In this document: positions 1-6,965 of the stretch, piece by piece
Layout of the letters: every line of letters starts with the position of its first letter
How positions within the stretch are numbered: the first letter of the stretch is position 1
Origin: a virus
Length of the DNA: 64,000 nucleotides
Direction: 5' to 3' (one strand)
IMG/VR virus record: IMGVR_UViG_3300043399_000371
Coordinates: 36,285-100,284 of that record
Program-made: the position numbers and the translations under genes
Notes under the pieces: model-generated
What the model was told of the DNA's origin: nothing
The model's database searches: none
What the model saw: the letters and a program-made list of their open reading frames with translations, nothing else

Positions 1-654
1 AATTGATACCCAATATTTCAGATTCTTGTTCTTGTTCTGAAATAGTGCAACTCCTTGTGAAGAGATTTGTACAGCATAACTTCCAGCAAGAATCTTTGTT
101 AGATTTTCTGTCTTGAAAATAAGCTTGAATGAAGAACCGTTGCCATCACAGATTTCAAGAGAGTCTGTGTGTGTAGAATCATCTTGCATATTAGTAGTTA
201 CGATATACACTTTACTACCATCAGATTCAACAGCAATATGTGGTGAGGAAAGAACAGATGCTGCCCTAAGAATCCAGTTAAAGTCATCAACAGTCAGATC
301 AAATTCTACCTCTGTGGTTGGCATATTGATTGCCTTGTCTGGAGGAAGAACAATCATGGTAGGCTCACAGAAACGATACTTGATCTTTGACCTATTGTTA
401 TTTCCAACAAGAATAACGTGTTTATCATCGAACTCAAATGATGGTGTATCCTTGTGAAGTGAAATTACAGATAGGAAATTATTTAGATCATAAACACCGA
501 AATCTGTAGGAATGTTCTCTTCGATCTCGACCTGTGCAAGAATTGTCTTGTGTGGGTTGACAGTCTTTAGAACATTCCCTGCCTTGAAAAGAATACCTTG
601 GTTGATATTACCAAAGTTTTTTAGAATTGAAATTGTGTCATCAGAAAATTGCAT
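1..654 (-). CDS. gp45: DNA polymerase sliding clamp gp45 (3' end cut by window edge)
   Basis: Reading from an ATG at 654, 218 codons run open to position 1 without a stop. T4 gp45 has 228 residues, so only the last few codons are missing. The start (MQFSDDTISILKNFGNIN) and the pattern ILKNFxxINxGIL then VYDLNNFLSVISL match the T4 clamp family closely. The protein is the trimeric ring that tethers DNA polymerase gp43 and, in T4, also activates late transcription with gp55 and gp33. An AGGAG site lies about 10 nt before the ATG. A sigma70-like promoter overlaps the end of the upstream dNMP kinase gene, so the clamp can be made independently of it. Confidence 0.92.
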   Translation of the reverse strand, partial: MQFSDDTISILKNFGNINQGILFKAGNVLKTVNPHKTILAQVEIEENIPTDFGVYDLNNFLSVISLHKDTPSFEFDDKHVILVGNNNRSKIKYRFCEPTMIVLPPDKAINMPTTEVEFDLTVDDFNWILRAASVLSSPHIAVESDGSKVYIVTTNMQDDSTHTDSLEICDGNGSSFKLIFKTENLTKILAGSYAVQISSQGVALFQNKNKNLKYWVSI

Positions 655-679
655 TATATAATTACTCCTGTAAAAACGT

Positions 680-708
680 AGTATATCACATCAAAATAGC
701 TTTTTCAA
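680..708 (-). promoter_or_regulatory. Sigma70-like promoter for gp45
   Basis: On the minus strand TTGAAA (708-703) is followed after exactly 17 nt by TATACT (685-680). The -35 lies inside the last codons of the dNMP kinase gene and the -10 in the short gap before gp45. This is a good match to host vegetative promoters; use in vivo is inferred. Confidence 0.55.
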
Positions 709-1302
709 CATCTCATCGACCTTTGCTTCTAGGTCATTGTATGTTCCATCGTTATAAATTATATGATCGAATGTTGAACCCACCCAATCCCATTCAGAAC
801 TGTGAATTGGAAACTGTGACATATATTCGTGGCGTTCATTTTTGTCATCAATTTCAGCAAGTTTTTGATACCAAATCGGTTCTTCTCCACGAATAATCCT
901 AACAATCTTCCCACCGTTTTTCTGAATATAATCAATTTCATTTCCGAATCGAACATCAGTAACAACAACTTTTCGTCCATTAGCCCTGTTCAGAAGTGAA
1001 ATGACCCAAATATCTGGGTGAAAAACATTCCTACCTGCTTCGGTGCCAAGTAGTTGTAATGCTTCCCTTGGTGTGAATTTGAAGCCAAATTTTTCTGACC
1101 AAAATGGATCTGGTAATTCTCTCCATTTTCTTGAAACTTCTGTATCGCCTTCAAGTAGTGAGCGGGGCCACCCAAAAATAAATGAACAAGCATCCTTTAA
1201 AGGTTTTGCGAAAGAATCTTTTTCGAAACCTTTTTGCTCAAGGATATCCCCAACAGTCCCCTTACCAGATCCAATAAACCCAACTAGACCGATCAAAGCC
1301 AT
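691..1302 (-). CDS. gp1: Deoxynucleoside monophosphate kinase (T4 gp1-like)
   Basis: A 203-residue protein with an N-terminal P-loop, GFIGSGKGT (residues 8-16), and the Pfam dNMP-kinase pattern: SFAKPLKDA, then the FGFKFTPREALQLLGTEAGR region and VVVTDVRFGNEID. T4 gp1 (241 aa) phosphorylates dTMP, dGMP and 5-hydroxymethyl-dCMP to feed phage DNA synthesis; this one is shorter but has the key motifs. The start overlaps the stop of the broken endonuclease just upstream (TAATG). AAAGGA lies about 10 nt before the ATG. The gp45 gene follows after 36 nt. Whether it uses modified nucleotides cannot be told from this window. Confidence 0.9.
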   Translation of the reverse strand: MALIGLVGFIGSGKGTVGDILEQKGFEKDSFAKPLKDACSFIFGWPRSLLEGDTEVSRKWRELPDPFWSEKFGFKFTPREALQLLGTEAGRNVFHPDIWVISLLNRANGRKVVVTDVRFGNEIDYIQKNGGKIVRIIRGEEPIWYQKLAEIDDKNERHEYMSQFPIHSSEWDWVGSTFDHIIYNDGTYNDLEAKVDEMLKKLF

Positions 1303-1511
1303 TATATATTATTCCTTTCAATCCAAATTCTTTTTCCAGTTTCTTTATCAACAATCCAAGTTTTACCTTTTAACTTTTTAGCACCACTTTTGTCGCCAGA
1401 TAATTGTGGACACTTTTTCCCTTATTCCAAGCAACCTGTCCTTTAGAATTTTCAGACATTTTTTTAAAGTTTTTTGTCAAACCAGATGTAAACAAACCCA
1501 TACTTTTCCAC
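1302..1511 (-). pseudogene. Remnant of a GIY-YIG/NUMOD3 homing endonuclease
   Basis: A GTG at 1511 with an ideally spaced AGGAG (1522-1518) starts MEKYGFVYIWFDKKL and then stops. This is the typical beginning of phage GIY-YIG endonucleases (KYGFxYxWxD). The next frame carries NFKKMSENSKGQVAWNKGK, a NUMOD3-like motif (xWNKGK). After a second frame change near the GGGAAAAAG run, the original frame reads KKCPQLSGDKSGAKKLKGKTW and ends RIWIERNNI-stop, overlapping the dNMP kinase ATG. Nearly all of the catalytic domain is missing. I read this as a degraded mobile intron-type endonuclease with a large deletion and frame breaks, not a working gene. A sequencing error could explain one frame change but not the missing domain. 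Confidence 0.65.
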
Positions 1512-1512
1512 A

Positions 1513-1548
1513 AAATACTCCTATAAAATTTATTCTACAGGAGTATTT
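1513..1548. repeat. 10-bp perfect inverted repeat around an RBS and late promoter
   Basis: AAATACTCCT (1513-1522) and AGGAGTATTT (1539-1548) are exact reverse complements separated by 16 nt. The left arm contains the ribosome-binding site of the endonuclease remnant; the right arm runs into the late-promoter box. In RNA a hairpin would hide the Shine-Dalgarno sequence. It could simply be a relic of the endonuclease insertion. Confidence 0.55.
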
Positions 1549-1551
1549 ATA
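1544..1551 (-). promoter_or_regulatory. T4-type late promoter box TATAAATA
   Basis: The minus strand reads TATAAATA at 1551-1544, identical to the T4 late -10 element recognised by gp55. It lies about 33 nt before the GTG of the endonuclease remnant and drives toward the dNMP kinase and clamp genes. Confidence 0.6.
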
Positions 1552-1562
1552 ATTTCATCGAT

Positions 1563-2378
1563 TTACAATTTTCCCGCGAACATTGCTACTGCTTGCATAT
1601 TGCCGGTAAATGCATATGAGCCGATATGCTGTGTCTTAACCCAAGGGCATAGGAAGATTGATCCACCTAGTTTACGCCACATTTGACAGAACATATAATC
1701 TTCACTTAGGTAACGATCACTACCACCACCTGTAATGCTGTTCTCGCTATCGATTACTGTATCAAAGTATGCGTGAATATAACGTGATCCATCAAAATTT
1801 GCTTGTCCAACATGATCTGGTTTGTAGTGAATCATTTGATAAGCTTCCTGCATCTTGTCAAAAACATGACGCTTGATCATCATGTAGCCTGTGCCGATTT
1901 CAAGAACTTCTAGTGGCTCAGTTACTGAGAATTGTGTGGTGCCTTTAACCACATTGAAAACATATTCGCCAACAAGGTTTTCTAGTTCGCGTGGTTCAAT
2001 GTTTGGATTCTTTAGAACTGCTTCTTTGATATTTCCCCAATTGATTGACTTTTTGGGATATGGTGCGCCAATGATATCTTTATCCAAAGCAAGCATTGCC
2101 ATAACGTCTTGTGGATTAAAATTGATATCGGAATCAATAAAGAGCAAATGTGTATAATCTGTACGTAGAAATTCATCAACAAGATAATTTCTAGCCCTAG
2201 TAATTAGGGATTCATTGAAGAGAAATGAAAACTTTACTTCAATACCATAACGCGAAAAGGTATTCTGAAGATCTAGACATGATTTAATGTAGAGACCATG
2301 TGCCATGCCGCCATACATTGGTGTGGCAATAAAAATTTTGTTTTTCTTCAATTCATCAACGGATACTTTAATTTCCAT
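1563..2378 (-). CDS. GT-A type glycosyltransferase
   Basis: A 271-residue protein. The ATG at 2378 is chosen because GGAG sits 5 nt upstream; the open frame extends further only via a TTG. N-terminal KIFIATPMYGG is followed by a GT-A-like nucleotide-sugar region with the metal-binding motif LLFIDSDI and ATGAC-like GAPYPKK downstream, then aromatic-rich C-terminal sequence. This type is common in marine T4-like phages. Acceptor and donor are unknown. It is far from the glycan cluster at 30-43 kb and lies next to the dNMP kinase, so a role on DNA or on another target is possible but unproven. A terminator-like hairpin lies directly upstream, so its expression may depend on read-through. Confidence 0.7.
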   Translation of the reverse strand: MEIKVSVDELKKNKIFIATPMYGGMAHGLYIKSCLDLQNTFSRYGIEVKFSFLFNESLITRARNYLVDEFLRTDYTHLLFIDSDINFNPQDVMAMLALDKDIIGAPYPKKSINWGNIKEAVLKNPNIEPRELENLVGEYVFNVVKGTTQFSVTEPLEVLEIGTGYMMIKRHVFDKMQEAYQMIHYKPDHVGQANFDGSRYIHAYFDTVIDSENSITGGGSDRYLSEDYMFCQMWRKLGGSIFLCPWVKTQHIGSYAFTGNMQAVAMFAGKL

Positions 2379-2393
2379 AATAACTCCATAATT

Positions 2394-2429
2394 AAAAAAG
2401 GGAAAGCCATACAAGTATATAGCTTTCCC
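2394..2429 (-). terminator. Rho-independent terminator after the HTH gene
   Basis: On the minus strand GGGAAAGC (2429-2422) pairs perfectly with GCTTTCCC (2407-2400), followed at once by six T residues. It ends transcription of the small HTH gene and sits only about 15 nt before the glycosyltransferase start. Confidence 0.75.
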
Positions 2430-2451
2430 ACCTCTAGACTACATCAGGTTT

Positions 2452-2706
2452 TTAGAACTTTTTTGATGTGGCCTTTACTTGTTTTGATGTTGTTTTTGGG
2501 GTAGTGTTGAGAACGTAGAAGTATGTTTTTGTTCCATCTTTACGAACTTTGGTTTTTGATACAATATCATAACCGTCTTTGCGAAGTTCACTAACCCTTG
2601 CGCGGACATTACAGATACCAAAACGTGCCTGTGCTTGGGCAACAGTTAGAGTTGCGCCTTCTTTTTTGGATAGTGCGGTTAGGATTTGTTCTTTTGCTGT
2701 TTTCAT
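2452..2706 (-). CDS. Small helix-turn-helix DNA-binding protein
   Basis: An 84-residue basic protein. Residues about 5-55 look like the HTH_39 type winged helix: EQILTALSKKEGATLTVAQA, then ARFGICNVRARVSELRKDGYDI. The C-terminus is lysine/threonine-rich (KTTSKQVKATSKKF). It is probably a transcription regulator of the phage or host. The gene has its own strong sigma70-like promoter at 2754-2782 with a palindrome across the spacer, and a terminator after it. The layout, a single-gene unit with an operator-like palindrome, suggests self-regulation, which is inference. GGAG lies 6 nt before the ATG. Confidence 0.7.
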   Translation of the reverse strand: MKTAKEQILTALSKKEGATLTVAQAQARFGICNVRARVSELRKDGYDIVSKTKVRKDGTKTYFYVLNTTPKTTSKQVKATSKKF

Positions 2707-2727
2707 AAAAACTCCATAATGTTATTC

Positions 2728-2748
2728 GGCTAAGACCAATTCTTAGCC
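2728..2748 (-). promoter_or_regulatory. Hairpin in the leader of the HTH gene
   Basis: GGCTAAGA (2728-2735) and TCTTAGCC (2741-2748) form a perfect 8-bp stem with a 5-nt loop between the promoter and the HTH start codon. There is no T-run, so it is more likely an operator or mRNA structure than a terminator. Confidence 0.45.
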
Positions 2749-2753
2749 TACTG

Positions 2754-2782
2754 ATTGTAACACAGATTTGATTCTGTGTCAA
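2754..2782 (-). promoter_or_regulatory. Strong sigma70-like promoter with an internal palindrome
   Basis: TTGACA (2782-2777), a 17-nt spacer and TACAAT (2759-2754) on the minus strand drive the HTH gene. A 7-bp inverted repeat, ACACAGA (2760-2766) and TCTGTGT (2773-2779), fills the spacer and enters the -35, which is where a repressor operator would sit. Confidence 0.65.
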
Positions 2783-3943
2783 TTAAAATTCTTCAACCTT
2801 GTTCGGATCGGTTTCTGATTCTTTTTTGGATTCTTCTTCCTTATGAGATCCATCATCAACTTTTGTATATAGATCCAAGAATGATGCTTTTGTATCATCA
2901 TCAAAACGATTCAGACAAAGTGTGATTGCTTTAATTTTGTCCTTGAAGATCCCATATGTCTCGACAATATGCACTAGACGACGGGTAGAAATTACTTCAT
3001 CACAACCACCATCATCAAATGTTTTACGAATGACATCTGCCCATAGAACAAGCTTTTCGGCAAAGTTATCATCATCACAACCAACTGAAGAAAGTTCTTT
3101 TTTGATGATTTTCTTTTCTGTGTTTACTGGTGCCCAACCCTGTTCGATAGTATTGCGGAAACGCTCAAGGAAAGCTTCATTTAGAACATTGGTAAACATA
3201 TACCGACCATCATCAGAACCTTTACCTTTTGTATTTGCAGTAGCGAATACGGTAAACCCCTCTGATGGGGTAACAAGTTCACCTTTCTTTTTGAGCATGA
3301 AAGGTTTGCCTTCTAGAACACGTTGAAGGCTAGATAGGTTTTGTGCGCCATAATCAATCTCATCGATACATAGAACTGCACCTTGACGAGCGGCAGTAGT
3401 AACAGGACCATCTCGCCAAACCATTTGTCCATCGATTAGAACAAAGTTGCCTAGAAGATCCGACTCATCTGTATCGGGAGTCATAGACACACAAATGAAT
3501 TTGCGTTTTGCTTTGGCGCAAGCTTGTTCAATACTCATGGTTTTTCCGTTTCCAGAATGACCAGAGATGAAGACTGGAAAGAAACGATTTGACTTGACGA
3601 TTTCAAGAATATCGTTAAAGTTTCCAAATGGGACATAATTCTTGTACACTTTTGGTACAAGATCATCAAGTTCAATGTCTGTAGAGACTGAACTAATCCT
3701 GTTGTGTTCATGATCGTTTTTCAATGGGATTACCTGCGCTTGTTGTTTAGCCATATCCATAACTGATGCGGGAACTTTGTATAGTCCACGGGAGATTCGG
3801 TTTTCTGGATCATTGACGAACCATTGTGGTACTGCCATTTTGTTTTCACGGCAAACGTCAATAATTTCGGTTTTAGTGATTTCAGTCTTACCAAGACCGA
3901 TGATTAGAGAAATAAACTTTTCACGAGTTTCATTATAATTCAT
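2783..3943 (-). CDS. CobS/MoxR-like AAA+ ATPase
   Basis: A 386-residue protein from the ATG at 3943 (AAAGG upstream). The N-terminal about 100 residues hold a small domain with VPQWFVND. The AAA+ core follows: Walker A GHSGNGKT (128-135), Walker B LCIDEID (about 191-197), then a sensor-1-like VFATANT and an arginine-finger-like FLERFRNTIE. Marine T4-like phages carry this ATPase under the name cobS after the cobaltochelatase subunit. MoxR-type ATPases work with VWA-domain partners to insert metals or remodel complexes. The VWA gene lies directly upstream (start 6180), supporting a functional pair. The real substrate in phage infection is unknown. The C-terminus is acidic and lysine-rich. Confidence 0.82.
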   Translation of the reverse strand: MNYNETREKFISLIIGLGKTEITKTEIIDVCRENKMAVPQWFVNDPENRISRGLYKVPASVMDMAKQQAQVIPLKNDHEHNRISSVSTDIELDDLVPKVYKNYVPFGNFNDILEIVKSNRFFPVFISGHSGNGKTMSIEQACAKAKRKFICVSMTPDTDESDLLGNFVLIDGQMVWRDGPVTTAARQGAVLCIDEIDYGAQNLSSLQRVLEGKPFMLKKKGELVTPSEGFTVFATANTKGKGSDDGRYMFTNVLNEAFLERFRNTIEQGWAPVNTEKKIIKKELSSVGCDDDNFAEKLVLWADVIRKTFDDGGCDEVISTRRLVHIVETYGIFKDKIKAITLCLNRFDDDTKASFLDLYTKVDDGSHKEEESKKESETDPNKVEEF

Positions 3944-3962
3944 TTTATTTCCTTTTAAGCTA

Positions 3963-4001
3963 GGGTGGTATAAGATTATACCACCCAATTCAAGTTGTCA
4001 A
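3963..4001 (-). promoter_or_regulatory. Perfect 11-bp palindrome overlapping a promoter-like element
   Basis: GGGTGGTATAA and TTATACCACCC (3963-3986) are exact inverted arms with a 2-nt centre. The minus-strand TATAAT (3980-3975) lies inside the palindrome and TTGACA (4001-3996) lies 15 nt upstream, a short spacer. It may be an operator-promoter for the AAA+ gene, or a hairpin ending the VWA transcript; there is no clear T-run. Confidence 0.55.
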
Positions 4002-4005
4002 TAGA

Positions 4006-6180
4006 TCAGAAAGAAATGTCTTCAACAAATTTAGAAACCATGACCCGAGAGACATTACGCTTCTTATACATTTTCATGAAAGCATTCTTCAATTTGTTTG
4101 CAGTCATTGTACCATCAACTTCAATTTCAACATCATCAGACCTCAGATCTTGACCACCCAATACAAAGAAAAATTTAGAATATCCGGGATTGCTGGATAC
4201 AATAAAATTTTGTGCCTTTAGTGTTGCATAAATTTTATTGATGAGGTTGGTTGATGCAGCATGATCTTTAATCTCTTTTTCTTTAAAAGATACTCTATCA
4301 TCAAAAACAAATTTCTTTCTTAGATTGGATTTCAACTTCGATTGTGGTGCAACAAAAAACCCAATAACTTTTGATCCAGTCTTGTGTGTAAACCACTCAA
4401 GTAAAGCCTGAGTAACAAGTTGCCTTTGTTCATACACAAAAGAAAATTCCAATTTCTTTTGAAAATGTGTACTCTTATCCTGAATTACAACATTAGCGTT
4501 CCTATTATCAAAACTATTATAATTCAAATTATGATCGTAAAATGATTCTGTTCTATCAGAATCGCCATCCTGAACAATAACAAGATTGGTAATATCCAAA
4601 CCATGTTTTTTCTTGAATTCTACCATAACATCCGCAACAGCAATAATAGCTTCGTTTAGTGGAGTTGAAGAAAGTGTTTCGCTACGAGGTCTGCCGATAT
4701 AATTAAATGGCTCATAAGATTTCATGAGACACACCATATTCCACAAACAATCATTAAATTGTTTCTTGGACATATCAGAATTCAAATATTCCCTGAGTTT
4801 AACATAACCCAATGCGATATTATTTTTTTCAATTTGGAAAAATGTATTTTTTGTTTGGAAATATGAATCTTTTGGTATGGGTGGAATGTCATTATCAAGC
4901 CTAATGACACTAATATCATCATTGAAACACAATACCCTAAAAGGAATGTTCACCTTTCGACAGAACATAGATAGCACAAGGATCTGTTCGATAGAACCAC
5001 TCATGTTGTCTTCCATAGATCCACTACCATCAAGAAGAAGAATCAGACCATGCGATTTTCCTTTTGGAACAACCATAACTTTCTTGAAAATATTGTCATC
5101 GAATTTGTAGTTAGAAAGTTTGCTGATATCAATGTCGCCAGTATCGGAAACTTTGGTCTTTGAAAAAACTTTTGCAGCTTTCTTCATCTCAAATTCTTTA
5201 ACGAGAAGATCTACATATTTTTCATTTTTTTCTTTAAATTCTTTTAGATTTGTGTCAGCTACCTTTTGGGTAAGTCCATTATTATTATTAATTTTTTCCA
5301 TATAGAAATCACGAAGTTGTGATTGGACTTTTTGCCAAGGAGTGACGATCAAATCATTTTCTGGTTTAGGAATATTCACATAAACATATTTTTTACATTT
5401 GTCATCAACGAGAGATGCTTCATTTTCCCTGAATTTCTCATCTGTGTTACAAGTTGGGAAAAATTCTTCAAGAAGTTGTGCAATGTCTTCTGGAATAGTG
5501 ATTGATTCATCATTATCATTATCATTAATATATTCATCATCAAAGTAATCATCGTTATCAATTGCAGCCCTTTCAATCCCAAAGGAAAATGGGTCTGCAT
5601 TTTTCAGTTTGAATTGTTCTTTTTTGGAATACACCCAGATGTCATTTGTTAGAGAAATTACATCATCCCACGTTTCAAGGTTCTTTGTCCTTACAACAAA
5701 ACCCGATTCGATGTTATTGAATTTAATATTATATGTGTACTGTGATTTTGAATAGATGTTTAGACGGTCAATGAATGGCAGTTTGTTGACATCATCATTG
5801 CCGATACCAAAGAAATCCCGATCAAATAGAATCTTGTAAGCGGCAACGAATGATGCGCGAAGACCGGGGTAACGACGTTGGATTTTCTTTTCAATCCGAG
5901 CGTCTTCCACAACATTTAGAAAATGTTTGAAGCTTAGTGGTTTGTTGTCTTCAAGTACAGCATCATGCCATCCTTGAACTGGAGTGTACAGAGCATGGCC
6001 GACCTCATGACCCGTAAGCAGATCATAGATCTCACCAGTCATATCTTTCCAGATGGGAAGATAGAGAATTCGATTTTTTACATCGAACTTTGCGGTACTT
6101 AGTTTTTGATGCTCAACCGTAAGATTTTCGGTTGCCATCAATTTTGCAAGACGAGATTTTGATTGAGTTGTGTAGGTCAT
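4006..6180 (-). CDS. VWA-domain protein with HExxH metallopeptidase-like motif (CobT-like partner)
   Basis: A 724-residue protein from the ATG at 6180 (AGGATGG upstream). Near the N-terminus it has GHEVGHALYTP (H58-H62 as HExxH), followed about 35 residues later by NVVEDARIEK, a plausible third ligand as in zinc peptidases. The middle has an acidic stretch and a lysine-rich coiled region. The C-terminal half holds a von Willebrand A domain with a full MIDAS set: LLLDGSGSM (DxSxS), STPLNEA (Thr) and VIVQDGDSD (Asp). It looks like the CobT-type partner of the neighbouring AAA+ protein. Peptidase activity is inferred from the motif only. The gene has its own promoter/palindrome at 6183-6238. Confidence 0.72.
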   Translation of the reverse strand: MTYTTQSKSRLAKLMATENLTVEHQKLSTAKFDVKNRILYLPIWKDMTGEIYDLLTGHEVGHALYTPVQGWHDAVLEDNKPLSFKHFLNVVEDARIEKKIQRRYPGLRASFVAAYKILFDRDFFGIGNDDVNKLPFIDRLNIYSKSQYTYNIKFNNIESGFVVRTKNLETWDDVISLTNDIWVYSKKEQFKLKNADPFSFGIERAAIDNDDYFDDEYINDNDNDESITIPEDIAQLLEEFFPTCNTDEKFRENEASLVDDKCKKYVYVNIPKPENDLIVTPWQKVQSQLRDFYMEKINNNNGLTQKVADTNLKEFKEKNEKYVDLLVKEFEMKKAAKVFSKTKVSDTGDIDISKLSNYKFDDNIFKKVMVVPKGKSHGLILLLDGSGSMEDNMSGSIEQILVLSMFCRKVNIPFRVLCFNDDISVIRLDNDIPPIPKDSYFQTKNTFFQIEKNNIALGYVKLREYLNSDMSKKQFNDCLWNMVCLMKSYEPFNYIGRPRSETLSSTPLNEAIIAVADVMVEFKKKHGLDITNLVIVQDGDSDRTESFYDHNLNYNSFDNRNANVVIQDKSTHFQKKLEFSFVYEQRQLVTQALLEWFTHKTGSKVIGFFVAPQSKLKSNLRKKFVFDDRVSFKEKEIKDHAASTNLINKIYATLKAQNFIVSSNPGYSKFFFVLGGQDLRSDDVEIEVDGTMTANKLKNAFMKMYKKRNVSRVMVSKFVEDISF

Positions 6181-6182
6181 TT

Positions 6183-6208
6183 CCACCATCCTTTGTTGAA
6201 GATGGTGG
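6183..6208 (-). repeat. 8-bp inverted repeat in the leader of the VWA gene
   Basis: CCACCATC (6183-6190) and GATGGTGG (6201-6208) are exact inverted arms with a 10-nt loop just after the promoter -10. The near arm overlaps the ribosome-binding region of the VWA gene, so it could be an operator or an RNA element hiding the RBS. Confidence 0.5.
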
Positions 6209-6209
6209 A

Positions 6210-6238
6210 ATCATAACTGATGCAGAATTGGTTGTCAA
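6210..6238 (-). promoter_or_regulatory. Sigma70-like promoter for the VWA gene
   Basis: TTGACA (6238-6233), a 17-nt spacer and TATGAT (6215-6210) on the minus strand. The -35 overlaps the stop codon of the deformylase gene. The match to consensus is strong. Confidence 0.65.
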
Positions 6239-6783
6239 GTCATTCGTTTGTATCTTTTTAGAATTTTTTGTTGCTTCTTTCTTGCCAACATCAATGTGGT
6301 GTTCCCTACCCTATCAACAAATCGAACACCATTCAGATGATCCAATTCGTGCAAGAAACATCTAGCGGTAATTCCTTCAAGCCTCATTTGTTTCTCATCA
6401 CCGAATTCATTTTGAAAACTAACTTCGATCCATGATGGTCTCGGAACAGTCATGAAAAGTGCTGGAAAAGATAAGCAACCTTCTTTGTCTTTAACAACAT
6501 CTTCAGACATTGTTAAAACTTTTGGATTGAAACAAACCAATTCAAAATCTTCTGTTCCAATAACAAAAGCCCTCATTGGAATACCACATTGATTTGCGGA
6601 TAAACCAATACCAGAATACAACCTACGTGTCAAATTCAATCGCCTTGCTAGAGTAATTGTATCGAAACCAAAACTTGATACCTCTGGCATACGTTTAGAC
6701 AACATAGAAAAATCTTCACCATATAAAGGTAAAGGTTCTACTGTCTGATTCTCTTCTGTGTTAAATGTAATAAATTCACTCAT
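6235..6783 (-). CDS. def: Peptide deformylase
   Basis: A 182-residue enzyme removing the formyl group from new N-terminal methionines. All three family motifs are present: GIGLSANQCG (GxGLAAxQ), EGCLSFP (EGCLS) and FLHELDHLNG (HExDH), giving the Cys and two His metal ligands and the catalytic Glu. Start MSEF at 6783 is chosen because it forms an ATGA overlap with the stop of the 61-residue gene upstream. Phage deformylases are common in marine T4-like phages and are thought to speed processing of host or phage proteins during infection. The C-terminus is lysine/arginine-rich, lacking an extra domain. Confidence 0.92.
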   Translation of the reverse strand: MSEFITFNTEENQTVEPLPLYGEDFSMLSKRMPEVSSFGFDTITLARRLNLTRRLYSGIGLSANQCGIPMRAFVIGTEDFELVCFNPKVLTMSEDVVKDKEGCLSFPALFMTVPRPSWIEVSFQNEFGDEKQMRLEGITARCFLHELDHLNGVRFVDRVGNTTLMLARKKQQKILKRYKRMT

Positions 6784-6965
6784 AATACCCAATCCTCTGC
6801 AAATATTTCAGCATCTTCTTCTCTTTCAAAAGTGTCTACAAGATACTCACTATCATCATTCAATATCTCATGTCTCTCAACAAAATATACCTTTTTAATC
6901 ATATCGAATGAAATTATAGAAGTTCTTTTCTTATCAGCACTTTCATACACGCTAATTGTTTTCAT
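6780..6965 (-). CDS. Small hypothetical protein
   Basis: A 61-residue acidic protein (ends EREEDAEIFAEDWVL) with an MKTISVYESADKK start. I do not recognise a family. It overlaps gp46 upstream by 4 nt (ATGA-type) and the deformylase downstream by 4 nt, so it is translated as part of the gp47-gp46-deformylase operon. The acidic C-terminal half with a predicted helix could be a small protein-protein inhibitor or adaptor, but nothing proves this. Confidence 0.6.
   Translation of the reverse strand: MKTISVYESADKKRTSIISFDMIKKVYFVERHEILNDDSEYLVDTFEREEDAEIFAEDWVL

Noticed and set aside
2379-2414. Longer N-terminus for the glycosyltransferase at 1563-2378
   Set aside because: The extension needs a TTG start inside the terminator hairpin; the ATG at 2378 has a proper GGAG.
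2922-3326. 134-codon plus-strand open frame
   Set aside because: Antisense to the AAA+ ATPase core, which has clear Walker motifs; no domain on the plus strand.
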